This document shows, one piece after another, positions 25,413-33,704 of a DNA stretch of 64,000 nt. The first letter of the stretch is position 1. Each line of letters begins with the position of its first letter. A program made the position numbers and the translations under genes. Under the pieces are notes generated by a model. The model was not told where the DNA came from. It saw only the letters and a list, made by a program, of their open reading frames with translations, and ran no database searches. This DNA comes from Streptomyces sp. NBC_01294 (GTDB lineage Bacteria; Actinomycetota; Actinomycetes; Streptomycetales; Streptomycetaceae). The stretch spans positions 2,979,001-3,043,000 of the forward strand of contig NZ_CP108423.1 of the NCBI RefSeq assembly GCF_035917235.1. Direction: 5' to 3'.

Positions 25413-26003
25413 TCACCCAGTGATCTTGACGGCGGCCGAAGCGAAGGTTGGGAGGCTGAACTCCACCTCTGTGGTGCTCGTCGGCGGCGCGGGGAACTGA
25501 GCGAAGAAGGGCACGGTCGCACCCGCGTCAATTGCCGCCACGCCTGTGGTGCAGAGGCACCGGCCGTCGGTGTCCCGCAGCACGTAGTACCGCTTCTTGC
25601 CGGCCTTGTCGACAAGAGTGGCGCCCGCCACCGACTCACCACTGCCACTGAGGTCCCGCTCGTTCCCTCGCCAGGCTGAGGTCTTCACGAACTGCTGAGT
25701 GGAGGTGTTCTTGATCTGGCCATTGATCGTCACGAATCCCCCTGCCTCACGGGTCACCGAGTTGATCGTCAGGACCACCCCGCTCTCACCGTTGACCGTG
25801 GCGAGAACCTGGGGCGGGGCGGCACTCTGGGTGCCTGCCGCTACCGAAGGCGAAGAGCCGCTCGGAGGCTGAGACGCGGAGGAGTCGGGCGATTCCTTCG
25901 GCTTCTCGTTGCCACCACCACAGCCGGCCAACGCGAGCGCCAACACCACCGCAACTGCTGCGGCCGCTCCCCCGCGGACCCTCACCGTGTGCCGAATGCT
26001 CAT
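25413..26003 (-). CDS. Lipoprotein (196 aa)
   Basis: The signal peptide ends in a lipobox (LALALAGC), predicting lipid attachment at the cysteine. A Ser/Pro-rich linker (about 35-70) and a beta-rich domain with VVLTINSVTREAGGFVTING follow, a DUF-type fold often seen in exported regulators. Two cysteines in GRCLCTTG lie near the end. The ATG at 26003 (MSIRHTV) is chosen over an upstream reading. It lies between the TadG-like and OmpA genes and is probably co-transcribed with them. Confidence 0.78.
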   Translation of the reverse strand: MSIRHTVRVRGGAAAAVAVVLALALAGCGGGNEKPKESPDSSASQPPSGSSPSVAAGTQSAAPPQVLATVNGESGVVLTINSVTREAGGFVTINGQIKNTSTQQFVKTSAWRGNERDLSGSGESVAGATLVDKAGKKRYYVLRDTDGRCLCTTGVAAIDAGATVPFFAQFPAPPTSTTEVEFSLPTFASAAVKITG

Positions 26004-26034
26004 GTACGCCGTTTCCTTGTCTCTCAATTCGCTG

Positions 26035-26661
26035 TCAGTCGACCAACCGCACGCTGAACAAGCTTCTGGCCAGCGCGCGCAGGGATCCAGGTTTCAGAGG
26101 GTCCAGCTGGACGGGGTCTCCCCCCTTGCACTGGAAATTGATCTGGTCAGGCGTTGGCTCGCCACCGCTGCCGGGTGGGGACGTCTCACTGGGCATCGGC
26201 CGGGGCCCTGTCCCCAAGGTGCAGCGCGGTGCGATCAGAGCCGTGGCGCTGGCTGTGCCCTTCATGCTCTCGGTGCCTGGGACTACAGAGCTCCCCACCG
26301 TCCGGTTCGTCGTCACCCACACGGTGAAGCGAGGAGGTGCCGGCTCGCATTCGGACACCGCGTTGTTCATGGCCGCGAAGCTCGTGGCCGCAGCGCAGGC
26401 CCCTTTGCCACTGAGGAGGTCCCCCCTCAAGAGCTTCTCCCAGTCACCGGGTTTCAAGGCGACAAGATCGAGGTCGACCAAAGCTGCGTCTCTGGCCTCT
26501 CGGGCGGCCGCCAATGCAGCCGCATCAGCCGCACCTTGTGCATCGCTGCGCGTGACGGCGGCTTGCCCAACGACGAAGAACGCGAAAGCTGCGAAGAGCA
26601 CGCCCACTACGAGCACGACATAGATGGGAAAGGCCTGCCCACGGTCGTTGGACCCGTTCAC
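26035..26661 (-). CDS. TadG-like pilus assembly protein (208 aa)
   Basis: The N-terminal DRGQAFPIYVVLVVGVLFAA membrane segment and the following ADAAALAAAREARD helix are the hallmark of TadE/TadG pseudopilin-like proteins. The C-terminal domain, with three cysteines and a Pro/Ser linker, lies outside the membrane. The GTG at 26661 (VNGSNDRG) is chosen because the pilin stop is only 15 bp upstream. It is a minor pilin or anchoring component of the Tad/Flp machine encoded upstream. Confidence 0.8.
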   Translation of the reverse strand: MNGSNDRGQAFPIYVVLVVGVLFAAFAFFVVGQAAVTRSDAQGAADAAALAAAREARDAALVDLDLVALKPGDWEKLLRGDLLSGKGACAAATSFAAMNNAVSECEPAPPRFTVWVTTNRTVGSSVVPGTESMKGTASATALIAPRCTLGTGPRPMPSETSPPGSGGEPTPDQINFQCKGGDPVQLDPLKPGSLRALARSLFSVRLVD

Positions 26662-26675
26662 GCCCAGTGCCCCGG

Positions 26676-26921
26676 TCAGCCGGCCTTGATCAGCCCAACC
26701 TGCGCCTTGATCTTGTCGACGATCAATGTTCCGATGCCGGTACCGATCATCGCGCCGATGATCACGATGACCACCAAAATGATGCCCAGGTATTCGAACG
26801 CGGTCTGGCCGCGGTCGTTTCCTGCGTGGCGCCTGCGGAGCCTTGTCGTGGCCGTGTCCGCCCAGCCGTTCACCCTGATGCGCGCCTCCACGGCGGCCTT
26901 CAGCAGCGTGTTCTGTGACAT
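26676..26921 (-). CDS. flp: Flp-family type IVb pilin (81 aa)
   Basis: A short protein with a basic leader and the prepilin site DRG then QTAFEYLG: Gly38 precedes the cleavage point and Glu43 is the +5 residue needed for assembly. A long hydrophobic helix (IILVVIVIIGAMIGTGIGTL) and a short tail follow. The ATG at 26921 follows GGGA. This is the likely major subunit of the pilus. The needed prepilin peptidase (TadV) is not encoded in the window. Confidence 0.88.
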   Translation of the reverse strand: MSQNTLLKAAVEARIRVNGWADTATTRLRRRHAGNDRGQTAFEYLGIILVVIVIIGAMIGTGIGTLIVDKIKAQVGLIKAG

Positions 26922-27031
26922 GGGGGTTCCCTCCCGGGCCGGTACCGGTGTCGATCTGCGGACGGTACGGCGAGTCACCAGTCGTGACCAAGGGTCCCGG
27001 GACCCAATTACGGACCCACTGCGCACTCTGT

Positions 27032-27718
27032 CTACCCATGACCGGTCACTCCTGGACGGGCGGTTCCCAGCCAGCGGGCTATCGCCTCGCTGCGCGTCGC
27101 GCTCTGGAGCTTCGCGAAGATGCGGTTGATGTGGTTCTTGACCGTCTTCTCGCTGATGAAGCAGGCGGCGGCGATCTGCTGGTTGCTCATCCCGGACGCG
27201 ATCAGATCCATGATCTCCACCTCCCGGGAACTCAGCCCGAAGACAACAGAGTTGTGCATCCGCTCTGAAGACTGTGCCACAGCTCGTTGCGGATGCGAAG
27301 AGGACCTGAGCTCCGCGAGGAGGGCGCTCGCCGCCGTCGGCGTGAAGTGGGGGCGGCCCAGCGGGGCGTCGCGGACCGCTCGGAGCAGGTCGTCCGTCGT
27401 GAACTCGCCGTGCACGAGGTAGCCCCCCGCACCCAACAGCAGCGCCTCGCGGATGATTTCGGCTTCCCTGCTGTACGTCAGCATCAGTACGGGAGCCAGC
27501 TGCACCAGGTGCGGCAGCGCCGAGATCCCGTCCACCCCCGGCATCCGGACGTCCAGCAGGATCACGTCCGGGGCGTGCCGGCGCGTCAGGCTCAGGGCCT
27601 CGCGCCCGTCCTGCGCCTGCGCTGTGACGTCGACGTCCCCGGCCGTGCCCAGGATGGCCGCCAGGCCCGCTCTGATGACCGGGTTCCCGTCGGCGATGAG
27701 CACGCTCAGCCGGGCCAC
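27032..27718 (-). CDS. Atypical NarL/LuxR-type response regulator (228 aa)
   Basis: A receiver domain (1-120) is followed by a LuxR helix-turn-helix (about 161-216, GLSSREVEIMDLIASGMSNQ). The phospho-acceptor Asp56 (VILLDVRMP) and Thr81 are present. The usual second acidic residue after Asp10 is Gly11 (LIADGNP), and the conserved Lys near 103 is His (GYLVHGEF). Phosphorylation may therefore be altered or dispensable. It sits between tadC and the pilin gene with no sensor kinase beside it, so it probably controls the pilus operon. The GTG at 27718 is 3 bp from the tadC stop. Confidence 0.85.
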   Translation of the reverse strand: MARLSVLIADGNPVIRAGLAAILGTAGDVDVTAQAQDGREALSLTRRHAPDVILLDVRMPGVDGISALPHLVQLAPVLMLTYSREAEIIREALLLGAGGYLVHGEFTTDDLLRAVRDAPLGRPHFTPTAASALLAELRSSSHPQRAVAQSSERMHNSVVFGLSSREVEIMDLIASGMSNQQIAAACFISEKTVKNHINRIFAKLQSATRSEAIARWLGTARPGVTGHG

Positions 27719-27721
27719 GGC

Positions 27722-28624
27722 TCAGCCACCCCCGAACAGCGCGCCGAAGTCGACGTTCGCGCCGTAGACGAAGCCGCAGACGAGGAGGATCAGCGTGCCC
27801 GGGAGCATGAACATGGTCACCGCGAACGTCGCCTTCGGGACGGCCCGGGCCGCACGGCGGCGGGCGTTCTGGGCGTCCGTACGGCGCATGTCCTCGGCGA
27901 TCGCGATCAGCGTGTCCACGATCGGGGAGCCGAGCTCCTCGCCCTGCTGGAGAGCCGTCACGAACTGCGCGACCTGCTCGCTGTCGTTGCGGCGGCGCAG
28001 CTCGTCGAAGGCCTGTCGGCGGCTGACGCCCATGTCCATCTGCTGGAGCGTGATGCGGATCTCGTCCGCCCACGGGCCCTCGTACTTGTCCGCCACCCGG
28101 TCCAGCGCCTGCCGGAAGCCGAGCCCCGCGCTCACCACCACGGCGAGGACGTCCAGGAAGTCGGGCAGGGTCCGCTCGATGTGGTCGCGGCGGATCCGGA
28201 TGGCCGACCACAGGCCGACCTCGATCCAGAACAGGCCGAAGGCCACCATGAGCAGGGCCGCGACCAGCTGGCCGTTGATCAGCATGGAGAAAGCGCCGGC
28301 AGCGCCCAGGGCCCCGTACACCGCCCGCCGGGCCGCGTACCGGTCGATCGTCAGGCCGGCAGGGTTGCCCGCCATGTCGATCTGGCGGCGCTTGCGGGCG
28401 ACCCGGGTGGGGCCCATCGCGCTCAGGACCAGCGGCGCCCACCGGATGCCCATGCGGTCGACGAGGGAGCCGACCGCCGTCGTGCGGGTGGCGCCGACCT
28501 CCAGGGCCAGCGCGAGGTCCGTGGGCAGTTTCACGTCCGCGCGGTAGAGGCGGATGCCGTGGAACGCGCCGAGGACCGAAAGGGCCACGGCGAGTGCGAG
28601 AAGAAGTCCGGTCAGTCCGGTCAT
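27722..28624 (-). CDS. tadC: TadC-like pilus assembly membrane protein (300 aa)
   Basis: A GspF/T2SF-type platform protein. It has one N-terminal membrane segment, a long cytoplasmic stretch, a central pair of helices (YGALGAAGAFSMLINGQ region), then a T2SF domain, FLDVLAVVVSAGLGFRQALD through EELGSPIVDTLIAIAEDMR, and a final membrane helix (MFMLPGTLILLVCGFVYG). It forms the inner-membrane platform with TadB and works with the TadA ATPase. It starts 16 bp downstream of tadB and is followed 3 bp later by the response regulator. Confidence 0.88.
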   Translation of the reverse strand: MTGLTGLLLALAVALSVLGAFHGIRLYRADVKLPTDLALALEVGATRTTAVGSLVDRMGIRWAPLVLSAMGPTRVARKRRQIDMAGNPAGLTIDRYAARRAVYGALGAAGAFSMLINGQLVAALLMVAFGLFWIEVGLWSAIRIRRDHIERTLPDFLDVLAVVVSAGLGFRQALDRVADKYEGPWADEIRITLQQMDMGVSRRQAFDELRRRNDSEQVAQFVTALQQGEELGSPIVDTLIAIAEDMRRTDAQNARRRAARAVPKATFAVTMFMLPGTLILLVCGFVYGANVDFGALFGGG

Positions 28625-28640
28625 CGTCCGTCGTCTCCCC

Positions 28641-29579
28641 TCAGACGTCGATCTTCGACAGGCGGCGGATGAGGAGGAAGCCCAGGGCGAAGAGGCCGAG
28701 CGCGATGAGGACGGCCGTCTGGCCGAGGAACGCGCCCGTCATCCGGTCCAGGGCGCCGGGCATCATCATGTCGACCAGCAGCAGCGAGCCGAGCCCGATG
28801 GACGGCACCAGGTACGCCGTCACCGTCACCTGGGACAGCTGCGTGCGGATCTCGCGACGGGTCTCCTTGCGCTGCTCCAGCGTCACCGTGAGGTTGCGCA
28901 GGCTGTCCACGATCGCGCCGCCCGCGCGGGCGGACAGGACGAGGGTGGAGACGAGGACGACCAGCTCCCGGGAGGGGAGGCGTTCGGTGAGCTCCCCCAG
29001 GGACTCCTCGATGGAGTGGCCCACGGCGAGGCGGTCGGCGACGCGCGAGAGCTCCTCGCCCGCCGGGGCCTCCAGTTCCTCCGCCGCGATGCCGATGGCC
29101 GTACGCAGGGCCAGCCCGGCCTGGGTGGCGTTGGCGAGGATGCGGGCCAGGTCGGGGAGCTGGTTGATGAACCGTTCCGTACGGCGCGCCCGCTGCCAGT
29201 TGAGGAAGGCGTTCGCCGCCCAGACGCCGATGGCGCCCGCCACCGGCCCGAAGAACGGGGCGAGGAGGGACGACGCGATCAGCCACACGCCCGCGATCGA
29301 CCCCAGCATGTAGACGAAGAACTCGCCCGGTGTGAGGTCCAGGCCGGTGGTCGCCAGCTTCAGCTCGATGCGGCGGCCGAGCCTCGTCCGGCGCAGCCGC
29401 CGGTCGACCCCCCGGAAGCGGCGCCGCCGGCCCTGGGGCTCGGGCAGACCGCTCGCCGAGAGGCGCGCGATCAGGGCGGCCCTCTGGGCGCGCCCGGCCA
29501 CGTACGACTGGAGTCCGGCGACGACGAGCACGCAGGCCAGCAGCGTGGCGCCGAGGGTGAGGAGGATCAGTGGGTTCAC
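28641..29579 (-). CDS. tadB: TadB-like pilus assembly membrane protein (312 aa)
   Basis: A T2SF-family platform protein with membrane helices near 4-24, about 95-130, about 255-275 and 280-305. The cytoplasmic T2SF segment includes LPDLARILANATQAGLALR, SIEESLGELTERLPSREL and SARAGGAIVDSLRNL. The GTG at 29579 overlaps the tadA stop (GTGA), coupling its translation to the ATPase. It is expected to pair with TadC in the membrane. Confidence 0.88.
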   Translation of the reverse strand: MNPLILLTLGATLLACVLVVAGLQSYVAGRAQRAALIARLSASGLPEPQGRRRRFRGVDRRLRRTRLGRRIELKLATTGLDLTPGEFFVYMLGSIAGVWLIASSLLAPFFGPVAGAIGVWAANAFLNWQRARRTERFINQLPDLARILANATQAGLALRTAIGIAAEELEAPAGEELSRVADRLAVGHSIEESLGELTERLPSRELVVLVSTLVLSARAGGAIVDSLRNLTVTLEQRKETRREIRTQLSQVTVTAYLVPSIGLGSLLLVDMMMPGALDRMTGAFLGQTAVLIALGLFALGFLLIRRLSKIDV

Positions 29580-30925
29580 AGGGCGGTCCGGGTGATGTGC
29601 GGCGTGGTGAGGGGGTCGTCGGGCAGCGCGACCCCGAAGGCCTGCGGGATGGGCTGGTTGTTCATGTAGAGGCGCTCGGCGATCCGGCGCGGCAGCGGGT
29701 AGTACTCGAAGTAGCCGTGCACGCGCCCGTCCGCCCCTATCGGCTGGGCGGCGAAGCGGCAGACCGTCGTGATCCGGAAGGGTTCGCGGCCGTGCGATTC
29801 CAGGATGGAGATCTCCGTGATGCGGCGTGATCCGTCACCGAAGCGGGTCAGCTGGACGATGACGTTCACCGCGCTGTTGATCTGGTCCTGGAGGGCTTCG
29901 AAGGGGATCTCGACCTCCGACATGGAGGCGAGGGTCTGCAGGCGCATGAGCGCGTCGGCGGAGCTGTTGGCGTGGACGGTGGCCAGGGAGCCGTCGTGAC
30001 CGGTGGACATCGCCTGGAGCATGTCGAGGGTCTCGCCGCCGCGGACCTCGCCGACGATGATGCGGTCGGGGCGCATGCGCAGTGAGTTGCGTACGAGGTC
30101 GCGGATGGTGATCTGGCCCTTGCCCTCGACGTTCGCCGGGCGTGATTCGAGGCGGATCACGTGCGCCTGCTGGAGCTGGAGTTCGGCGGAGTCCTCGATG
30201 GTGATGATGCGCTCGCCCTCCGGGATCAGGCCGGAGAGCGCGTTGAGGAGCGTCGTCTTGCCGGTGCCGGTGGCGCCCGAGACGATCACGTTCATCTTCG
30301 ACGCGACGAGACCGGAGAGCAGGAGCAGCATCTGCTCGTCGAGCGAGCCGAGGGCGATCATCTCGTGCAGGGTGAAGGCGCGCGGGAAGCGGCGGATCGT
30401 GAGCGTCGCGCCGGTCAGGGAGAGCGGCGGGATGATGACGTTGACGCGCTCGCCGCTGGGAAGGCGGGCGTCGACCATCGGATTCGCCTCGTCCACGCGA
30501 CGGTTGACCGTGGAGACGATGCGCTCGATGGTCTGCATCAGCTGCTCGTGCGAGGCGAAGCGGATGGGCAGCTGCTCGACGCGGCCGGCGCGCTCGACGA
30601 AGATCTGGTCGGGGCCGTTGACCATGATCTCGGAGATCGAGGCGTCTTCGAGAAGCGGTTCGAGCACGCCGAGCCCGAGGGCCTCGTCGACGACCCGGCG
30701 GATCAGCTGCGCGCGCTCGACCGTGGAGAGGACGGGCCCTTCACGGCTGATGATGTGGCCGAGTACGCGTTCCAGCCGCGCCCGGCGCTCGGCGGGCGCG
30801 AGCGCGGACATCTCGGCGAGGTCGATCTCCTCCAGCAGCTTGGCGCGGTACGAGGAGACCAGGCGGCCGTCCTCGCGGGGGCTGTGCCGGTCGTCTGGGG
30901 TATTGACCCGGGAACGCAGGCTCAT
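29576..30925 (-). CDS. tadA: TadA/CpaF-type pilus assembly ATPase (449 aa)
   Basis: A complete type II/IV secretion ATPase. The N-terminal domain has LEPLLEDASISEIMVNGPD. Walker A is SGATGTGKTTL at about 216-226, the Asp/Glu box is IITIEDSAELQL, Walker B is RIIVGEVRGGE at about 288-297, and the His box is STGHDGSLATVHAN at 307-320. It should power pilin polymerisation as a hexamer on the TadB/TadC platform. The ATG at 30925 overlaps the stop of the TadE-like gene (ATGA). Confidence 0.95.
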   Translation of the reverse strand: MSLRSRVNTPDDRHSPREDGRLVSSYRAKLLEEIDLAEMSALAPAERRARLERVLGHIISREGPVLSTVERAQLIRRVVDEALGLGVLEPLLEDASISEIMVNGPDQIFVERAGRVEQLPIRFASHEQLMQTIERIVSTVNRRVDEANPMVDARLPSGERVNVIIPPLSLTGATLTIRRFPRAFTLHEMIALGSLDEQMLLLLSGLVASKMNVIVSGATGTGKTTLLNALSGLIPEGERIITIEDSAELQLQQAHVIRLESRPANVEGKGQITIRDLVRNSLRMRPDRIIVGEVRGGETLDMLQAMSTGHDGSLATVHANSSADALMRLQTLASMSEVEIPFEALQDQINSAVNVIVQLTRFGDGSRRITEISILESHGREPFRITTVCRFAAQPIGADGRVHGYFEYYPLPRRIAERLYMNNQPIPQAFGVALPDDPLTTPHITRTAL

Positions 30926-31305
30926 GGTCCGGTCTCCTCTGGGTCGTCCGGATCGTCATTGGGCATGACTGCCGTGGCCGACGCCTTGTGCGCGTCGAGT
31001 CCGGGCACGATGGAGTTGGCGGTGAGCGTGACGGTGACGCTGACCGCATCGGCGGATTTGGCCCAGTCGAACTCGGCACTGGCTCCCAGCCCGCTGCTGA
31101 TCGCGGCCCGCCCTGCCGCCTCCCCGCCCTTCCCGTTACGGGCTTCCACGCGCGCGGCGGTACGAGCCGCCGTATCGGCCTGCTCCTCGGCGTACGCGAC
31201 CCAGCCCAGCTGGATCCCGCACAGTGCGACGAACAGCAGGATCGGCACGAAGCCGATGTACTCCAGGGCCACTTGGCCCCGGTCGGAGCGGATGCGTCGC
31301 CTCAT
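30922..31305 (-). CDS. tadE: TadE-like minor pilin 1 (127 aa)
   Basis: The N-terminus RSDRGQVALEYIGFVPILL is a TadE-type prepilin-like segment with Glu at the expected +5-like position. AARTAARVEARNG and a beta-rich extracellular domain follow. It is coupled to tadA by a four-base overlap. It probably contributes to the pilus tip or base. Confidence 0.82.
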   Translation of the reverse strand: MRRRIRSDRGQVALEYIGFVPILLFVALCGIQLGWVAYAEEQADTAARTAARVEARNGKGGEAAGRAAISSGLGASAEFDWAKSADAVSVTVTLTANSIVPGLDAHKASATAVMPNDDPDDPEETGP

Positions 31306-31306
31306 G

Positions 31307-31675
31307 TCACTCCGCCTCCTTCTCCATCGCCGCGCCGGCCGTGCCGGTGATCCCTCCGAAGTTGAGCCCGGGGTAGAGGACGGGGATCTTGAGCCTCACG
31401 GTCGCCTTGTAGATGTCGCCGGCACGACCGCAGTCCGCCTTCATGTCCCACGCCTCCCCGACGTGTTCCCCCGCCGCCGCCTCGCACTCGGCACCGCCGT
31501 GCACCGCCCCCGCCCGCGCCGCCTCGTCCGCCGCGTTCCCCGCCAGGGAGAACGCGTAGCCGATCAGGACGCACTGCCACACCGCCGCCACCAGGAGCAG
31601 GATCAGCGGGACCATGCCCACGAACTCGATCGCCACCTGCCCCCGGTCCCCGCGGCGGGGTCTCCGCGACGGCAC
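31307..31675 (-). CDS. TadE-like minor pilin 2 (122 aa)
   Basis: Same architecture as its downstream neighbour: RGDRGQVAIEFVGMVPLIL, a membrane helix, then AADEAARAGAVHGG. Two cysteines (AECEAAAG and ADCGRAG) could form a disulfide outside the cell. The GTG at 31675 lies 3 bp from the CpaE-like stop. The two TadE paralogues probably act together. Confidence 0.82.
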   Translation of the reverse strand: MPSRRPRRGDRGQVAIEFVGMVPLILLLVAAVWQCVLIGYAFSLAGNAADEAARAGAVHGGAECEAAAGEHVGEAWDMKADCGRAGDIYKATVRLKIPVLYPGLNFGGITGTAGAAMEKEAE

Positions 31676-31678
31676 GCG

Positions 31679-32947
31679 TCAGCCCTCCCGGCCGCGGCGC
31701 AGGCGGGAGACCGGGCCCGCGGCGCGGACCGCCACGGCCGCGCCCGGGGTGCGGCCGGAGGGGGCGGCGTCCGGGGCCGACAGCAGGCCCAGCTCGCCCG
31801 CCAGGGTCCACAGCGCCTGCTTCACCGTCGAGCGGTTGTCCAGGTCCTGGACCCGGCCCGCGTCCACCACCGCCTGGAGTTCCTTGAAGGCTGCGGGGAC
31901 CGGGGTGCGGGTGGCCCGGGTCTTGGTGATCTTCTCGATCAGGGCGGGCTGGATCTCCGTGTGCTTGCTCCAGCGGTTGACGACCACGGTCGTGTCCTCC
32001 GCCTTGCGCACCTGCAGGCGTTCCCACATCCGGACCATCCGCTTCGCCGCCCGCACCGCGACCACGTCCGGGGTGACGACCAGCACCGCCACGTCCGCCA
32101 TCTCCACCGCCGCCGCGTTCGCGCCGGTCACCTGGGTGCCGCAGTCGATGACGACGAGCTCGTAGCGGCTGCGCAGGGCTCCGACGATGTGCCGGGCGGC
32201 CCGGTCGTCGACCTCCTCGCCCCGTTCGCCGTCGGCCGGGGCGAGCAGCAGGGCCAACCCCGTGCGGTCGTCGTAGACGGCGTCCTGGAGGACCCGCGGG
32301 GAAATGTCCTGGATCCCGGCGAGGTCGGCGATGGAGCGCCGGAACTGCACGTCGAGGTACGAGCCCACGTCGCCCGCCTGGAGGTCCATGTCGACCAGTG
32401 CGGTGCGCCGTCCCGAGGCGGCCGCGGCCAGCGCGAACTGCACGGCGGTGAAGGTGGTGCCCACCCCGCCCTTGGCTCCGGTGACCGTGACCACCCGGCC
32501 GCCCGGGCCGGTGAAGACGTCGGCGACGCCCTGCCCCAGGTGGCGGCGTACGCCCACCGACCACTGGGCGGCGGCCTGGACGCGGGCGGCGAGTTCCTCG
32601 TAGGAGAGCGGGAGGCCGATCAGGCCGCGCGCGCCCGAGTCCATCGCGGCGGAGAACAGTGCCGGGCCGACGTCCGAGGAGACCAGGACGACGCCCACCG
32701 CCGGGAAGCGCAGGGCGACCTCCCGGATGAGCTCCAGTGCGGGCACCGGGCCGATCCGCTCGTGGACGAGGACGACCTCGGGGAGTTCGTCGATGGAGTC
32801 GCCGGCGAGGCGGGCCAGGGTGTCGAGCAGGGTCGTGGAGTCGGGGACGGGGGCGGCCGGCTCCGCCGACGGGAGCTGGCTGAGGAGGGTGGAGAGGGCC
32901 CGCGCGGCGTCGGGGTCGCCGGCCGCGGGGAGGATTCGGGTGGTCAT
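31679..32947 (-). CDS. CpaE/TadZ-like pilus localisation ATPase (422 aa)
   Basis: An N-terminal receiver-like domain (1-130; PEVVLVHERIGPVPALELIR) is followed by a MinD/ParA-type ATPase. That domain has a deviant Walker A, GAKGGVGTT at about 157-165, switch I LVDMDLQAGDVG and Walker B VVIDCG. The last 70 residues are disordered and basic. CpaE/TadZ proteins place the Tad machine at its cellular site. It lies between cpaB and the TadE genes in one operon. Confidence 0.88.
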   Translation of the reverse strand: MTTRILPAAGDPDAARALSTLLSQLPSAEPAAPVPDSTTLLDTLARLAGDSIDELPEVVLVHERIGPVPALELIREVALRFPAVGVVLVSSDVGPALFSAAMDSGARGLIGLPLSYEELAARVQAAAQWSVGVRRHLGQGVADVFTGPGGRVVTVTGAKGGVGTTFTAVQFALAAAASGRRTALVDMDLQAGDVGSYLDVQFRRSIADLAGIQDISPRVLQDAVYDDRTGLALLLAPADGERGEEVDDRAARHIVGALRSRYELVVIDCGTQVTGANAAAVEMADVAVLVVTPDVVAVRAAKRMVRMWERLQVRKAEDTTVVVNRWSKHTEIQPALIEKITKTRATRTPVPAAFKELQAVVDAGRVQDLDNRSTVKQALWTLAGELGLLSAPDAAPSGRTPGAAVAVRAAGPVSRLRRGREG

Positions 32948-32954
32948 GCGCGCC

Positions 32955-33656
32955 TCACCTGTCCCCGTCGAGGGTGTACGTACGGTCGCTCGGGCTGGGC
33001 GCCGAGTCGGTTCCGGGGGCGACCAGGGCCAGGCGTACGTGCTCCGCGAAGGACTCGGCGTAGGCGACGCGCTGGGTGTCCTTGGTGTTCAGGGCGAAGG
33101 TGATCGGGACGGCCTCGGCGGGACCCTTGCGGTCGCTGTCCTTGTCGAGGGCGGTGAGCTTGCCGACGCCCAGGACCCGGGCGTTGGCGACGATGATCAC
33201 CGACCGCGACGGGTCGGTGTCCTTGGCGCCCTTGAAGGTGGCGAGGATGTTGACCTTGGCGCCGGAGGTGATCTTGCCGGCCACGCCCGTCGCCGCGTCG
33301 ATCATGATGGCGATCTCCTGTTCACCGGGCTGGAGCTGCGGCCGGTCGACGAACATGTCCGCCTGGAGCAGCGAGCCCTTCTTCAGGGTGGTGAGCGCGA
33401 TCTTGTCCTTGAGGGCGCCGAGGTCGGTGACGGCGGTGTCGGACAGCCACCGCTTGGGGATCCTGACCTCCTCGAACTGCCCGGCGGCCAGCGGGCTGTA
33501 CGGCGCGATGTCGCCCTTGGCGCGGTACGCGACGACCTCGGCCCCGACCTTGGAATTGACGTCGCCGATCACCACGAGGACTCCGGCGAAGGCCCCCAGG
33601 GCGCACAGGACCGACAGGAGCAGCAGAATGACGCCGCGGCGCTGGCGTGAGTTCAT
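32955..33656 (-). CDS. cpaB: CpaB/RcpC-like SAF-domain protein (233 aa)
   Basis: One N-terminal membrane helix (about 8-30) precedes a SAF domain: VVAYRAKGDIAPYSPL, then ALTTLKKGSLLQADMF. An RcpC-type domain with INILATFKG and SVIIVANARVLGVG follows. CpaB/RcpC proteins sit outside the membrane and link the Tad apparatus to the envelope; in Gram-negative bacteria they contact the secretin, which is absent here. The ATG at 33656 opens the conserved Tad block. Confidence 0.85.
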   Translation of the reverse strand: MNSRQRRGVILLLLSVLCALGAFAGVLVVIGDVNSKVGAEVVAYRAKGDIAPYSPLAAGQFEEVRIPKRWLSDTAVTDLGALKDKIALTTLKKGSLLQADMFVDRPQLQPGEQEIAIMIDAATGVAGKITSGAKVNILATFKGAKDTDPSRSVIIVANARVLGVGKLTALDKDSDRKGPAEAVPITFALNTKDTQRVAYAESFAEHVRLALVAPGTDSAPSPSDRTYTLDGDR

Positions 33657-33704
33657 GGGCCTTACAACCTCGCCGTTCTTCGTTCGTTGGTGCCTTCGGG
33701 ATGG

